64,000 bases of DNA from Lasiosphaeris hirsuta (lineage: Eukaryota > Ascomycota > Sordariomycetes > Sordariales > Lasiosphaeriaceae), in assembly GCA_030549175.1 (NCBI GenBank), contig JAUKUA010000004.1, positions 2,356,001 through 2,420,000 on the forward strand. Reading direction: 5' to 3'. Positions 10,363 through 21,281 of this stretch are shown here, in pieces (position 1 is the first letter of the stretch; each line of letters begins with the position of its first letter). Below the pieces are notes generated by a model. It had not been told where the DNA came from. It did not search any database and worked only from the letters and a program-made list of their open reading frames with translations. Position numbers and translations under genes: made by a program.

Positions 10363-11607
10363 ATGGGCTCAACAACACCACCCTCGGCCACCCCGGCCCC
10401 CTCGGCCGACCAATTCCCCCCGGCCAACTCGCCCTCCCTGATCCTCACCCGCCCCACCAACGCCGAGCGCCGGCAAACCTGGTCCCTCACGCACCCCATG
10501 TGGGGCCCGGCCCTCTCCCACGACGACTACCTGCAGCGTGAGGCCTACCTGACCACGGTCCCGCTGGCCAAGGACGGCGGCGTGACGCACTGGATCCTGA
10601 CCGAGGCGTCGCAGCCGCCCGACGGCCGGCCCATCCTCTCGTCGTGCGAGACATTGCGGAAGCGGGTACTGTGCGTCCGGCCCGGAGCAAACGGCGGGGT
10701 GGTAGAGGAGGGGTTGGCGCACGCGATTGGCTCCGTCTTTACGGACCCCAAGTTCCGGGGGCGGGGGTACGCGAGCCGGATGATGAGGGAGGTTGGGAGC
10801 AGTTTGAGGGGGTGGCAGGTGAAGGGCAAGGGGGAGGGGGATGCGGAGGAGGAGGGGGGCGTGCTCTTTTCGGTGCTGTACAGTGATATTGGGAAGACTT
10901 TTTATGCGAAGACGGGGTGGGTGCCGTTCGAGAGCAGCCACGCTGCGTTTCCGCCCGTTCCGGGAGCGGTATCGGGGCTGGAGCCCCAGGATGGGTATCG
11001 CGGTGCGTTGGCGAGACCGATTGGGTATCACGAGCTGGCAGAGCTGTGTAACGTCGACGAGAGGCTGTTGAGGGCGGCGCTGGTGAAGCGTGTGGAGGAG
11101 TATCAGAAGCAGGGGAAGACGACGACGTGCGTAGCACTGTTACCGGATCTAGATGTGCTGCTGTGGCATATGATGCGCGAGGATTTTGTGACGAAGCACA
11201 TCTTTGGGCGGACGCCCGCGGTCAAGGGGGCCGTGTATGGTGAGCCCGGGAGGCGAGTGTGGGCAGTGTGGACCAGGGGGTACTATGGAGGCCTAGAGCA
11301 GATCAAGGGGAACACGCTGCATGTGCTGCGGGTTGTGGTCGAGGACGAGGAGCAGTTGGATGAGTACCTGACGGAGGGCTTCAGGGCCATCGTACAGATT
11401 GCACAGGCCGAGGCGACGGAATGGCGGTCACAGGACGTGCAGATGTGGAATCCAACACCGAGGTTGAGGAGCATCATCGAGAAGAGCGGGCTCGAGTATG
11501 AACATGTTGATCGGGACAATGACAGCATCGCCAGCTTGATGTGGTATGGGGAAGGAGACGCGTCGGGTTTGGATTGGGTTGCCAATGAGAAGTACGGATG
11601 GTGCTGA
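10363..11607 (+). CDS. LYC1: Lyc1-like GNAT N-acetyltransferase
   Basis: Intronless, 414 aa. Lyc1 of Yarrowia is an L-lysine N6-acetyltransferase that starts lysine catabolism; fungal homologues share a GNAT half and a distinct C-terminal half. The acetyl-CoA binding motif is visible as GSVFTDPKFRGRGYASRMM (R132-G-R-G-Y-A137), followed by SVLYSDIGKTFYAKTGWVPF, where GNAT beta6/beta7 elements are expected. The C-terminal ~200 residues carry the WxxxREDFVTKHIFGR...GAVYG and LW(A)VWTRGYYGG segments typical of this group. The N-terminal 28 residues are Pro/Ser-rich and the first ATG is used. Substrate specificity cannot be read from sequence and could be a different amine or amino acid. Confidence 0.8.
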   Translation: MGSTTPPSATPAPSADQFPPANSPSLILTRPTNAERRQTWSLTHPMWGPALSHDDYLQREAYLTTVPLAKDGGVTHWILTEASQPPDGRPILSSCETLRKRVLCVRPGANGGVVEEGLAHAIGSVFTDPKFRGRGYASRMMREVGSSLRGWQVKGKGEGDAEEEGGVLFSVLYSDIGKTFYAKTGWVPFESSHAAFPPVPGAVSGLEPQDGYRGALARPIGYHELAELCNVDERLLRAALVKRVEEYQKQGKTTTCVALLPDLDVLLWHMMREDFVTKHIFGRTPAVKGAVYGEPGRRVWAVWTRGYYGGLEQIKGNTLHVLRVVVEDEEQLDEYLTEGFRAIVQIAQAEATEWRSQDVQMWNPTPRLRSIIEKSGLEYEHVDRDNDSIASLMWYGEGDASGLDWVANEKYGWC

Positions 11608-12459
11608 TGGGGTTTCCGTCCGAGGTTAAAATTTCTTTGCATTATCACTGGGAAGGTACGGCCATTTGGGAACTCAACATAAGGAAAGAGCAACCGGGCC
11701 GGTCTGTACCTGCCCGCTGGCTTAGTGCGGAGGTAATGGAGCCTGCGGGACGTCTCGTGACGGAGGTAGAGCTGTCTAATTTGTTGGAGACCGAATTCAA
11801 AACAGCATGCAAGCTCCCAGTAGAGTTTGTTCAGATGTTTACTCGCCGATGCTCCGACGGGACGTCGGCGGGAGACTTTCCAGTGCAGTACTTTTGCAAC
11901 GCCGTCCAACACAGAGACACAGAGCCTAGTCTGCTCCCAGCGATTCACCTGCAAATATTTTAAATTGGACGCCGCCTGATACGTGAACTTTGTGACAACT
12001 TGTGCGCTATGGCTGTGACTTGGAAATCCGCATGGCTGGTCCCATGTTTCGCGCGCCGCCGCTGCACGGTTCTAGCAGACAGCATTGCTGTTTTGTACAT
12101 TGTGGGTCATAAAATTCATTGTCGACCAACCACGGCATCCAAGGACACCACAGCCTGGCGGGTTGCAGGGCTGAGTGCGAGTTGGCCGGTCGAACACCGA
12201 GCCAACAAGCTTTCAAGCCCCTGGCACCTGCGAGGTCCTTACATCGTGCGCCACCACATCCTGGTGATATGGGATCCTACTGACATAGCTCCTCGCCTTA
12301 CCTTAGCTAGGGAGCCAAGTGAGGACATCTCTATCCAGCTACTCAGGATGTAAGTCTCCGACATGGACTTAAAAGGCAGCTTGATTGCAACAGTTTACAC
12401 GATGGCAAGACATTGAACATTTCTTCATCATACCAATTCACATTGTTGGCCAGCTCAAG
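11608..12459. other. Intergenic, no gene seen
   Basis: Mixed-composition spacer between the acetyltransferase and the secreted-protein gene. A TTAAAAGG TATA-like string sits near 12369, about 90 bp before the next start codon. Nothing else was recognised. Confidence 0.5.
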
Positions 12460-13626
12460 ATGTTGTTTCTACGTCTAGCGCTCGCGCTTCCTCTTATCGT
12501 TGCCGCACTCGATGATGATCCGGAAGATGGCCGAAATTACCAACTCGGAATGTTTAGCGTTCCAGAAATCTCCAACGATGTTTGGGAGGACGCCCTTGCG
12601 ACTCCCAATGCTACCAGAGAAGCGCGCATGACAAGCCCCGACTTGGCTGTCCCATATCCCGGAAACACAACAAGTTTGAAAAAAGGCAGCCTGGACTGGA
12701 CGGTACGTCATACTAGCCACTTCCCCCGAGCAGGTAAACTAACAGAACTTTGAAGTGGAAAATTGAAGTCAGAGACAATGTGCCGTTGCCGAGTTTGAAA
12801 GAAAACGAAAGCAAAGACGACCCCCCTTTTACGACCGGGACCCAGATCTTGCTTGCTCCACCTGATAGCCTTGCGGGTGATGACTTGAAGATCGCACAAG
12901 ATGCATCATGGCAAGTCTGTCTTACGTCAATAATCGTCCGGGATTTGAAATCGGATGCCACAGATGTTGACCCGAGTTGCGGCTCGGTGCTCCCCGCGGC
13001 TTGCATCTCAGACTTGAAAGACAGATTAGCGAAGGATTACAACAACCCTCTCAAAGGGATACCGTGTTCTGGAATAGTGGCGCCTGAACCGGAGAGCTGC
13101 CGTATGGCGTTCGGCGGTAATGATGTCAATGCTTCCCACGTTACGGCTCTATCAGGCCCGACTTGTAAGTGGGTTTGAAGGATAGAGATGAATTGCTTTG
13201 TCATTGGAACTAACGTGTATTCCAGATTTTGGCGGCTCAGACTCCGCCAAAATCAAGAATGGGTCATATGAGTATTTACGCTGGAGTGACTCGTACGAGT
13301 GGGCTAAAGACAGGCATGTGGCTGGCAATTTTACTACCTACGACCAAGCCATCCGTCAGGTCTGGATAATCGGAATGAGGTGGGCCTACTCGAATGAAAC
13401 CGGCATCAAATTCGGCGAATCAACCCCACCCGTGTCCTTGACATGTCTTAGGCCCAATGTTTTGCCGGGAAATCGTCAACTGGCAGATGGTAAGAAGACC
13501 GAGGACGCGAATAAGCCGGAAACCACGAGTACTACCGGTCCGCAAAATGCTGGTGTTTCTGTCCGAGTGAACAGCTTCTTGTTGGTGGCAATGGTGTCTG
13601 CCTTTGCGGCGGGTTTTCTTCTCTAG
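12460..13626 (+). CDS. Secreted, probably GPI-anchored protein of unknown function
   Basis: Three exons (12460-12702, 12756-13164, 13226-13626) with CTAAC-containing introns of 53 and 61 nt; 350 aa. I do not recognise a family. The start MLFLRLALALPLIVAAL is a signal peptide; the open frame extends upstream without another ATG. The mature part is polar with several Asn-X-Ser/Thr sites (NATR, NTTS, NESK, NASH, NFTT, NETG). About eight cysteines, including PSCGS, AACIS, IPCSG, ESCRM and LTCLRP, suggest disulfides. A Thr/Ser-rich linker precedes a hydrophobic C-terminus (SFLLVAMVSAFAAGFLL) ending at the stop, the layout of a GPI-attachment signal. It is likely a cell-surface or wall protein. A gene-poor region follows, consistent with lineage-specific content. 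Confidence 0.7.
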
Positions 13627-15853
13627 TGATAGAGAGGCTAGGTGGGATCAAGGAGCGATGTGAGGACTTGGGAGTTTTTGTTTTTCAACGGACGGTATCA
13701 ATTTCTCTCCTTTACGCATAGAGATACCCATAATGTAATTGGGTTGGAGATAATACTACAATTAGAATGTACATGGAAAAGTGCTGGCGGTGACTCCGAT
13801 TCCAATGGCACACGCACAACGTTGGTTGCCGAATTCAAAACCCGGAAGATGCGAACTGGGTTGGACCGTCTAAATGCTGGTCGGGCGGGTGTCAGGGAGC
13901 GGGGAATGGCCCACGGGTACCTAACTACCTAAGGTACCTTATAAGATGGCTTGTTTTACTGCCTTGATATTTTGCCCTTGCACTAGGTGCCCCTGCCGCG
14001 CAAACCTTACATTCTCGGAGCTCCCCAAATTAGGGCTACAAATGCGTGCTCTCTAGGCGACATACACCAGTTTCCTCTTTCCTTCCATCCCGCCCTCCAT
14101 AAGCCACTGCCTATCGAAGATGCAAACCCCGAATCTCTCATAATGCGAATCTCTCTTTCTGATGGCTAGAGCAACCACTTGTTCACCACCCGGGGTTTTA
14201 TCACCTTCCTCTGACTCCGTCATTTTCCCGACGATCAGATCATGGCCCGAACCCAGCAGGATTACTTCGAGGGCCCTATTAGAGTCTTCCCCCTATTTGT
14301 TCTCCCCCCGGGAGTCGGGTTCAAGATGATTACACCGGTGACTTCCTGTCCTGAACGACCTCTTGCGCATCGCTATTGGTGTCTCCTCGAATCGACAAAG
14401 CCTCCTTCACATAAAGCGGGGCCAGCAACAGTACTCGGCTTTTAGCATCTCTAGCCATTCGAAACAATATGAATTACTAGAGTTTGACAGTCAAAAACAA
14501 TATGGTGACGGCGCGGTGCTTTGCGTCTAGACGCTCGAGGGAGGGTATCATGTTCTCCTGGGCGGCACGGAGGAGGATGGCGCCGTGGTTGAGGGATGAG
14601 ATGTCGTTGCCGGTGCGTGTATAGTAATCTAAAGCTAGAGAGGAGTCTTTACCGAGGTACCTACGTACCTTAGTATCTGAGATCGCAGGCCTAATCAGGA
14701 GAAACCTTAGACATATAGGTAACCGGGAAACCAACCTGCTTTAGACACAGTTCTATTCTTGCTCATCGTGTTTATTGTTCGGCTTTTTATCCTCAGGTTT
14801 ATACGGGGGATATTCTTTGTTTCACACCTGATCCTCAGCGCAGGAACTGTTGTCGCTATATATCTCTAGAAGCCGCCTTCAGTCACACCACGTTATATGT
14901 TGTCATTGCAATAGGTATGCCTCCAGATGTTCACTAGGGCCGTGCGATTTGCATGAATACTGTATCGAAATGTTAAGTACAAGAGGCCTCTCTGCCGAGC
15001 AGCCATACGGCAGATGACGTTGAATCCTGTATACTGGGTATAAGTCGTGCGGCTTTCGCTCGGCCTCCAGGGCCCGGGTCGTGGGATTCAATAGGGTAGG
15101 ATTGAGGGAATGTTTATTTGCTTCAAATGAAGCCAACGCTAAGGCAGCTGCCTAGGTAGGTAGCTCCAGCTTACCCTGACAAGGGCTTTTTTCCCCCTTT
15201 TAATCATCTCATCAACTGCTCAATAAGCTAAGTAGATGCCGGAGATTTCTTTGGGGAAATGAATAACGCCAACTTCAAGCTCCCCTCCTAGCCAAACCTG
15301 ACTATCTAACGGAGCAGAATAAAACCCGGATCTCATCAAACTTCAAGTATTATACCGCATGTAAAGTGTTATCCTATACTTTCAATGGATTCAAAACAGC
15401 CACATCCAAGAAGCATAAAGTCAAACGACTCAGATTCAAAGCTTCTGGGGCCCAGCCGTTGCGTCGTCTACAACTAGCGGTAGCCGCTAGGGTCGCCCTA
15501 GTACGAGTATAAACTTGAGTGTTGTCTTTAGGGCGGCTAATATAAGCCGCAGGCATACAAACCACCATCCCCGAGCCCGAGCCATGCGCTTTGCAAACCG
15601 AAAAGCTGATTCGCCAATTCCCCAAACTCACTGCAACGGTCGGGCTTCACATGCAAAACCCAAGGTCTGCCACGCCCATGACGTCAAACAGCCACTCTAC
15701 CACCAGCACGCATCGCGGCCTTGGTAAGGGAATATCATGAAGCGCGAAGCCCAAACGGACAGCTGATTCTCCTATTCTTTCCTCGAAACTGTGTGTTCAC
15801 ACTCCAGCTGGCCTTAGAATGCCGCCGCCATCGAGAATGCACAACCCCATCCG
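13627..15853. other. Gene-poor 2.2 kb with possible coding relics
   Basis: The composition is patchy and AT-richer, with many GGTACCT/ACCTAGGTA-type short palindromic strings. Two minus-strand stretches look like decayed coding sequence. At about 14630-14477 a GC-rich run reads ...SSLNHGAILLRAAQENM... At about 15560-15374 a frame includes YISRPKDNTQVYTRTRATL. Neither has a start codon or recognised family, and neither is called as a gene. Confidence 0.45.
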
Positions 15854-15874
15854 TTGCTGTTCGTCTTCCAGCTC

Positions 15875-17407
15875 ATGCAGTGGCTGATTGACAAGATCCT
15901 ATCGCCAACCCCTCCCGACCCGAGAGTTCGTCTTGGCCGCCCCAAGATTGCCGTGGTTGGAGCGGGCATCACTGGCGTGACAAGTGCAGTCCATTGTGTC
16001 GGCCATGGCTTCGACGTTGTGATTTTTGGAGCAGGGCCTGAAGAGAACGTTGGAGGGATATGGAGTGTAAGTGACAGCAGCATCTCCGAGAACACGTTCT
16101 GACAGCCAGCACAGAAAGTAAACAACACATCCAGCCTCTAGATCTACTCCCTCATGTACCGCTTCCATCCGTCGGTAAGATGGGAGGGCGGTTACCCAGA
16201 TCGACAGCAAATCATCAGCCAGGTCCGGCAGCTGTGGGAGCGGTACGGTCTCGACACCCTGACCAAGTTCAACACCAAGGTGAACCGCGTCTATCAAGAC
16301 GACCGGGGTCGGTGGATCATCAACAGCCTCTCAAACGGCCGCTTTGACGGCATCATCTCTGCCATCGGGACGTGTGGAGTCCCCAAAGTGCCCGAAATGC
16401 CCGGCATGAACAGGTTCAAGGGCGAGGTCCACCACTCCAGCAACCTCACAGGGAAGAAGGCCGCAGATCATGATTGTCATCGGTGGCGGCGCCAGTGCTG
16501 TCGAGGCCCTCGAGTTCGCGTCTGCCGAAGGGGCTCAAAAGATTTATATCTCGGCCCGGAGTGATAAATGGATCACCCCACGCAACCCCTTCTGGAACAT
16601 GCTGCTGGCCATGAACATTTTCGGCCAGGAAACAGTTTCAGCTGGATCCCAGAGATGCTGCTGCGCAAACTCTTCTACCGCGATCTCGAGGACCTGGCAC
16701 CCAGCAACAAAGGCATCTTCACGGATACGCCCATGGTCAATTTTGATGTCATGGACAAATTGCAAACAGGCAAGGCCGAGTGGGTTCGCTGCGACATCGA
16801 ACAGTTTACCGAGGACGGGGTGCTGGTGAACAAGCGCGCCAAATGTGTTGCCCCCGGCGAGCCTGGCCAAAAGGTTGTTATCAAGGGAGACCTAGTCGTC
16901 ATGGCCACTGGGTGCAAGCGCCCGCAACTGTCGTTTCTGCCTGACTCGTGCTTCGAGGAACCGTACGTGTCGCCCAACTGGTACCTGCAGACCCTCCCAC
17001 CAAACCACCCCTCCATCTCATGCATCAATTGCACATAGAAAAACGCTATCAGCACCGTTGGCAACTGGCATATCGGCATCTATCCGCGTTTTCTCCTCAT
17101 GTTTCTGGTCGACCCCTTGACGCGCCCAAGCCCGTTTTGGATGAAGAGATGGATTGACATGACTCGCTTTCTCAATCTTGGTCCCCTGTTGGCGCCTTCG
17201 ACTTCTTTACCTATCTGGAGCTCGTCTGGTGGTTTTGTATTTTGCGTGTGGTTCAACCCTTTCCGCTGGAAATGGGCCCTGTTTGTCTTTTTCGGTCTCG
17301 GCTTTATGTTGCCGAGGGATGTTGTAGAAGTTGAGGACAGGATCCGCAATGAGCTTGGAGTCAACGGGGACGAAGCGGATGGGAGGGACCTGGGGATTGG
17401 TTTCTGA
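15875..17407 (+). pseudogene. Flavin-containing monooxygenase-like pseudogene
   Basis: The reading order matches an FAD/NADPH monooxygenase (FMO/BVMO-like family). It begins MQWLIDKIL, then a Rossmann motif in IAVVGAGITGVTSAVHC, a GGIWS FAD-associated motif, a conserved MYRFHPSVRWEGGYP block, the second dinucleotide motif MIVIGGGASAVEA, a TGCKRPQ segment near the C-terminus, and a hydrophobic tail. The frame is broken repeatedly. There is an in-frame TAG at 16139-16141 (if the 48-nt intron 16067-16114 is used). A shift near 16455-16470 puts the second motif in another frame, and another near 16620-16640 restores it. A stop at 17036-17038 is followed by the same frame continuing (NAISTVGNWHIGIYPRFLL). 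A two-way shift lies within about 17175-17250. Loss of function is inferred from the number of lesions. Confidence 0.8.
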
Positions 17408-17549
17408 ACAGCAAAGTCGCGTGTTTGTTCTGTGTACATATGTATAAAAAGGTATGCCGGGACGGAGCAAACAAACCAGAAAAACAGGTATCCGAGACTT
17501 GACAGCGAATAAAAGTTGGTTCGTGTTTGCCGTCGACTGGGACAATAGT

Positions 17550-18683
17550 CTACCTCTTCTTGCCTCCACGGCCCCTGGTGCCCCGCCCCATTTCGACAAC
17601 TTTGAGGCGCTTCTCGTATCTCTCGCCCATGGTGACACCTTCGCTGACGCCACTTCCTCGAGGACCGTCGGTTGCATCGATACCTCTCTTTCGGCTCTTC
17701 TCCAGCAGCGCCCTCGTTCCCGAGCTGGAACTCTTGCCCTGGGTTAACCTGTGAATCCTGTCCACGCCCTGGCCAAGGTCTCTCCATTCCTCTCCGCCGT
17801 AGCTCATGCGAGAGCTGCGGCCCTCCGACTTGGACTTCTGTGCCTTGTCCTTCCTGCTTTCCTTGGGGAGACGGACAAAGTTTCTCTCTTCGTAGTCCCG
17901 CCTCTCGTCCTCTGCGTGGCGCTCCTTGGCAGTCTTGACCTTGCGGCCGCCTTGCAGAATCGTAGTGCCGATACTTGGCTGGGCGACTGGTGCAGTAGAC
18001 ATTTCGTCTGCGATAAACTCGTCGAGGGTGGCCGACTTCATGTTTCTGCGGTCTGCCTTCTCGCGCTTCTCGACAGTTGGCATGGAAGTAGCCGCGATTC
18101 TGGGCGGCTTGTAGACTCCTGAGGTATCCTTGCCCTTGCCGGCGCCCTTGGCAGCTGTTGCGCCAAAGCCAGCGAAATTGGGGCGGAACTGAGCACCGGA
18201 AATCTTGGGGCGATCCATCTCGGCGACCTGGTCGTCCGCTTCTTCGCCAGATTGCTCGTCTTCTGAATCAGATTCGGCTTGTTGGCCATTGGCAGCGTCC
18301 TCGGCAGCCTTCGCATTGCGCTCGGCATCATCGGCGGCGCGCAGCACTTTGTCGATCTGGTACCGCAGCTTGTCCTCGAGCGGACGCGCGCCCTTCTCCA
18401 GATACACTCTCAGCTCCACGAGTTTCCTGACAACGAGATCATCCAGGTTAGGCTCGTCCGCATTGCCGCCTGGCCCTCCATTTTTCGCCTGGCGCAACTT
18501 GAGTAGGATGAGGAAGACGAGGTTCTGGAGGTACGAGAGCAGCAGCTCGTTCTTGACGTCGAGCAGGGAAATACCGTCTTTTGGCAATTCGATGCTCTTG
18601 AGTTTAGGGGCAGCTTCGAGCGCCGATGAGAGAGACTTGGTGAGAGTGTCCAGCAATGCTGACAAGGTCGTTGGCGCTACCAT
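17550..18683 (-). CDS. LCP5: Lcp5/neuroguidin (Sas10-Utp3-C1D family), rRNA processing
   Basis: Intronless, 377 aa. Lcp5 is a U3 snoRNP-associated nucleolar factor needed for early 18S pre-rRNA cleavage; neuroguidin is the animal relative. The Sas10/Utp3/C1D helical domain covers about residues 5-95 (LLDVKNELLLSYLQNLVFLILLK followed by VVRKLVELRVYLEK). An acidic Ser/Glu/Asp stretch follows (SDSEDEQSGEEADD), then the family's RPNFAGFG and GVYKPPRIAATSMPT motifs. The C-terminus is basic, with GRGTRGRGGKKR, typical for nucleolar RNA-binding tails. The start is the first ATG, 610 bp from the divergent nonaspanin start. The 3' end faces the monooxygenase pseudogene. Confidence 0.9.
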   Translation of the reverse strand: MVAPTTLSALLDTLTKSLSSALEAAPKLKSIELPKDGISLLDVKNELLLSYLQNLVFLILLKLRQAKNGGPGGNADEPNLDDLVVRKLVELRVYLEKGARPLEDKLRYQIDKVLRAADDAERNAKAAEDAANGQQAESDSEDEQSGEEADDQVAEMDRPKISGAQFRPNFAGFGATAAKGAGKGKDTSGVYKPPRIAATSMPTVEKREKADRRNMKSATLDEFIADEMSTAPVAQPSIGTTILQGGRKVKTAKERHAEDERRDYEERNFVRLPKESRKDKAQKSKSEGRSSRMSYGGEEWRDLGQGVDRIHRLTQGKSSSSGTRALLEKSRKRGIDATDGPRGSGVSEGVTMGERYEKRLKVVEMGRGTRGRGGKKR

Positions 18684-19293
18684 TTTCGGTGGTTATGTCG
18701 AGACGTGTTGACTTGGGAAGAAATTCTTCTTACCTGCCCCGCCAAAAACTTTTTTTTTTTTTTTTTTTTTTTTTGGTATGTCTCGAAGCTCCCGGGTTCG
18801 TTCCTGGTAGGGGTGTGTGGACCTGGTAAATTCACAAGCCAAGATGGACCGTGCGGGAATGACTAAGCTGATGATTCGGGGAATTCATGGCCAAGTTGCA
18901 AGTGGAGGCAGGAGAGTGGCTTCACTGGAACTCTGGTCTTGACCAACTTGTCAAACTTAACTTGCGACCTTTGTCCAGATGCAGATGCCCAAGCTCGCAA
19001 CGCTGAGCACATCCGCATCCTAACACCTATCCTACATTGAGGCGCCTTCGATTTCGGTGAGCTGCCGCCTTTCCCCCTTTGCAGCACACCCCTTTTGGCG
19101 CAAACTCGAGGCAAACACGAAGGACACTTTTCGGCGTAGCCGTTGAGCTCCCACCTGGAAGCCATCTTAATGTGCGCCTCGGCATCTTTTGCGCCCAGCC
19201 ATCATCTGTCGGCCACTCTGACTATTCCTACCATACTGACGACGCGTCATCCAGACCTTATCAAATCCTCGCTCAATCAGAAACAAAATCACC
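18684..19293. promoter_or_regulatory. Divergent promoter, LCP5 / nonaspanin, with 25-nt poly-T
   Basis: A 610-bp interval between divergent starts. A run of 25 T lies at 18750-18774, about 70 bp upstream of the LCP5 start (poly-A on its coding strand). Such A/T tracts are known to exclude nucleosomes in fungal promoters; that role here is inference. Confidence 0.55.
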
Positions 19294-21281
19294 ATGCAGT
19301 TGAGGAGCCATGCGCCCTCAGAGGCGCTGCTCGTCGCCTTGCTCGCCGCGCCGTTAGCATCTGCATTCTACCTCCCCGGCGTCGCACCGACAACATACAA
19401 GGAAGGCGAGATTGTCCCCCTATACGTCAACGCGATCCGACCCGTGGCAGCCCCCGATGCCCTCCTCCATTCGGTCGTCTCGTACGACTACTATCACCCC
19501 CCTTTTGGCTTCTGCCAGCCTGATAATGGCCCCCAGAGCGTCGGCGAGAGTCTGGGCAGTATTTTGTTCGGAGACAGGATAAAGACATCGCCGTTCGAGC
19601 TCAAGATGGGGAAAAATGAGACATGCAAGCAGCTTTGTAAAGTCACATATCCAAAAGACTCGGCCTTATTTGTGAACCAGCGTATGCGATCGGGAATCAG
19701 CCTCAACTGGCTGGTAGATGGACTCCCCGCGGGGCAAAAGATCATCGACGAGCTCACCAACACGGAATTCTACAACCCGGGCTTCCTCCTCGGCCAAGAA
19801 AACCCAGCCGACGGTCGAATCATCTTCAATAACCACTATGACATCTACATTGAGTATCATGAGGTTAGCGGGAACCCAGACCGGCGACGTGTTGTCGGCG
19901 TTTTAGTGCAACCCGAGTCCAAGAAGTACACAGGCACAGCGACTCCCGACTCATGCGCCAGGCAACTCGAGCCAGTCGTGCTGGATGAGAATGGCGACAC
20001 TGACGTGCAGTTCACCTACACTGTGAACTGGATCCCGTCCACCACGGCTTGGGCAACAAGATGGGACAAGTACCTCCATGTGTTCGACCCCAAGATCCAC
20101 TGGTTCTCCCTCATTAACTCGGCCGTCATTGTCGTGTTCCTTGTTCTGACAGTCATGTCGGTCCTGGTGCGCGCGCTGAAGAGGGATATCGCGCGGTACA
20201 ACAGACTGGACCAGATCAACCTCGACGACCTTTCCGGGACCTCGGCGCTGGAGGATGGCGTGCAAGAAGATTCCGGTTGGAAGCTGGTTCACGGCGACGT
20301 TTTCCGCACCCCCTCCCATCCCCTCCTGCTATCCATCTTCCTCGGCAATGGCGCCCAGCTTTTCGTGATGACAGGCTTCACCATCTGCTTTGCGCTCTTG
20401 GGCTTCCTCTCGCCCTCTAACCGCGGGTCCCTGGGTACCATCATGATCCTGCTCTACACCGTCCTGGGCTTTGTCGGAGGGTACGCGTCGGCACGTGTCT
20501 ACAAGGCGATGCAAGGCGAGAAGTGGAAGCTGAATATCGCTCTGACCCCGCTCCTCGTCCCGGGCATTGTTTTTGCGACCTTCTTCCTCCTCGACCTCTT
20601 CCTCTGGGCCAAACAGTCCTCGGGGGCCGTCCCTTTTACCACGATGATGGTTATCATCCTCATCTGGTTCATCATCTCGGTCCCCCTGTCGTTCGCCGGC
20701 TCCTGGCTCGGCTTCCGCGCGGCCGTCATCGAGCCCCCGGTCCGCACCAACCAGATCCCCCGGCAGATCCCGCCGACGACGACCTACCTGAAGCCGATCC
20801 CTAGCATGCTGCTCGTCGGCATCCTACCCTTCGGTGCCATCTTCGTAGAGCTTTACTTTATCATGAGCTCAATCTGGTTCAGCAAGATCTACTACATGTT
20901 TGGCTTCCTCTTCCTCTGCTACGGCCTCATGATCATCACATGCGCTGCCGTCACCGTGCTCATGGTCTACTTCCTCCTTTGTTCTGAGAACTACAACTGG
21001 CAGTGGCGGTCGTTCCTGGCCGCGGGTGCAAGCGCCGGGTATATCTTCGTCAATGCCCTAATTTACTGGGTCGGCCATTTGTCCCTTGGCGGACTAGCCG
21101 GCAGCGTGCTATATATGGGGTATAGCTTGCTGATCTCGTTCCTTTTCTTCATACTCACTGGTACGCCACTCCCTTCCATAACAACTATTCGAAACTTGCT
21201 GACGCGCTCCTAGGTTCCATCGGTTTCTTCTCCAGCTGGTGGTTTGTACGCAAGATTTATTCGTCCATCAAGATCGATTAG
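19294..21281 (+). CDS. Nonaspanin (EMP70/TMN family, TM9SF)
   Basis: Two exons (19294-21160, 21214-21281) around a 53-nt intron with CTGAC branch; 644 aa, the family's usual size. TM9 proteins are endosome/Golgi membrane proteins affecting cargo sorting and cell-surface composition. There is a signal peptide (1 to about 24, ending ASAFYLPGV). A long luminal domain has conserved EGEIVPLYVNAI, SYDYYHPPFGFCQP and cysteine pairs (NETCKQLCKV). Nine hydrophobic segments start near residue 270, with typical GDVFRTP and PRQIPPTTTYLKPIPSM motifs. The short second exon encodes SIGFFSSWWFVRKIYSSIKID. The final KID matches the KxD/E Golgi-retention signal known for plant EMP family members. The intron delivers only the last ~22 residues. 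The gene is divergent from LCP5 and convergent with MED4. Confidence 0.93.
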
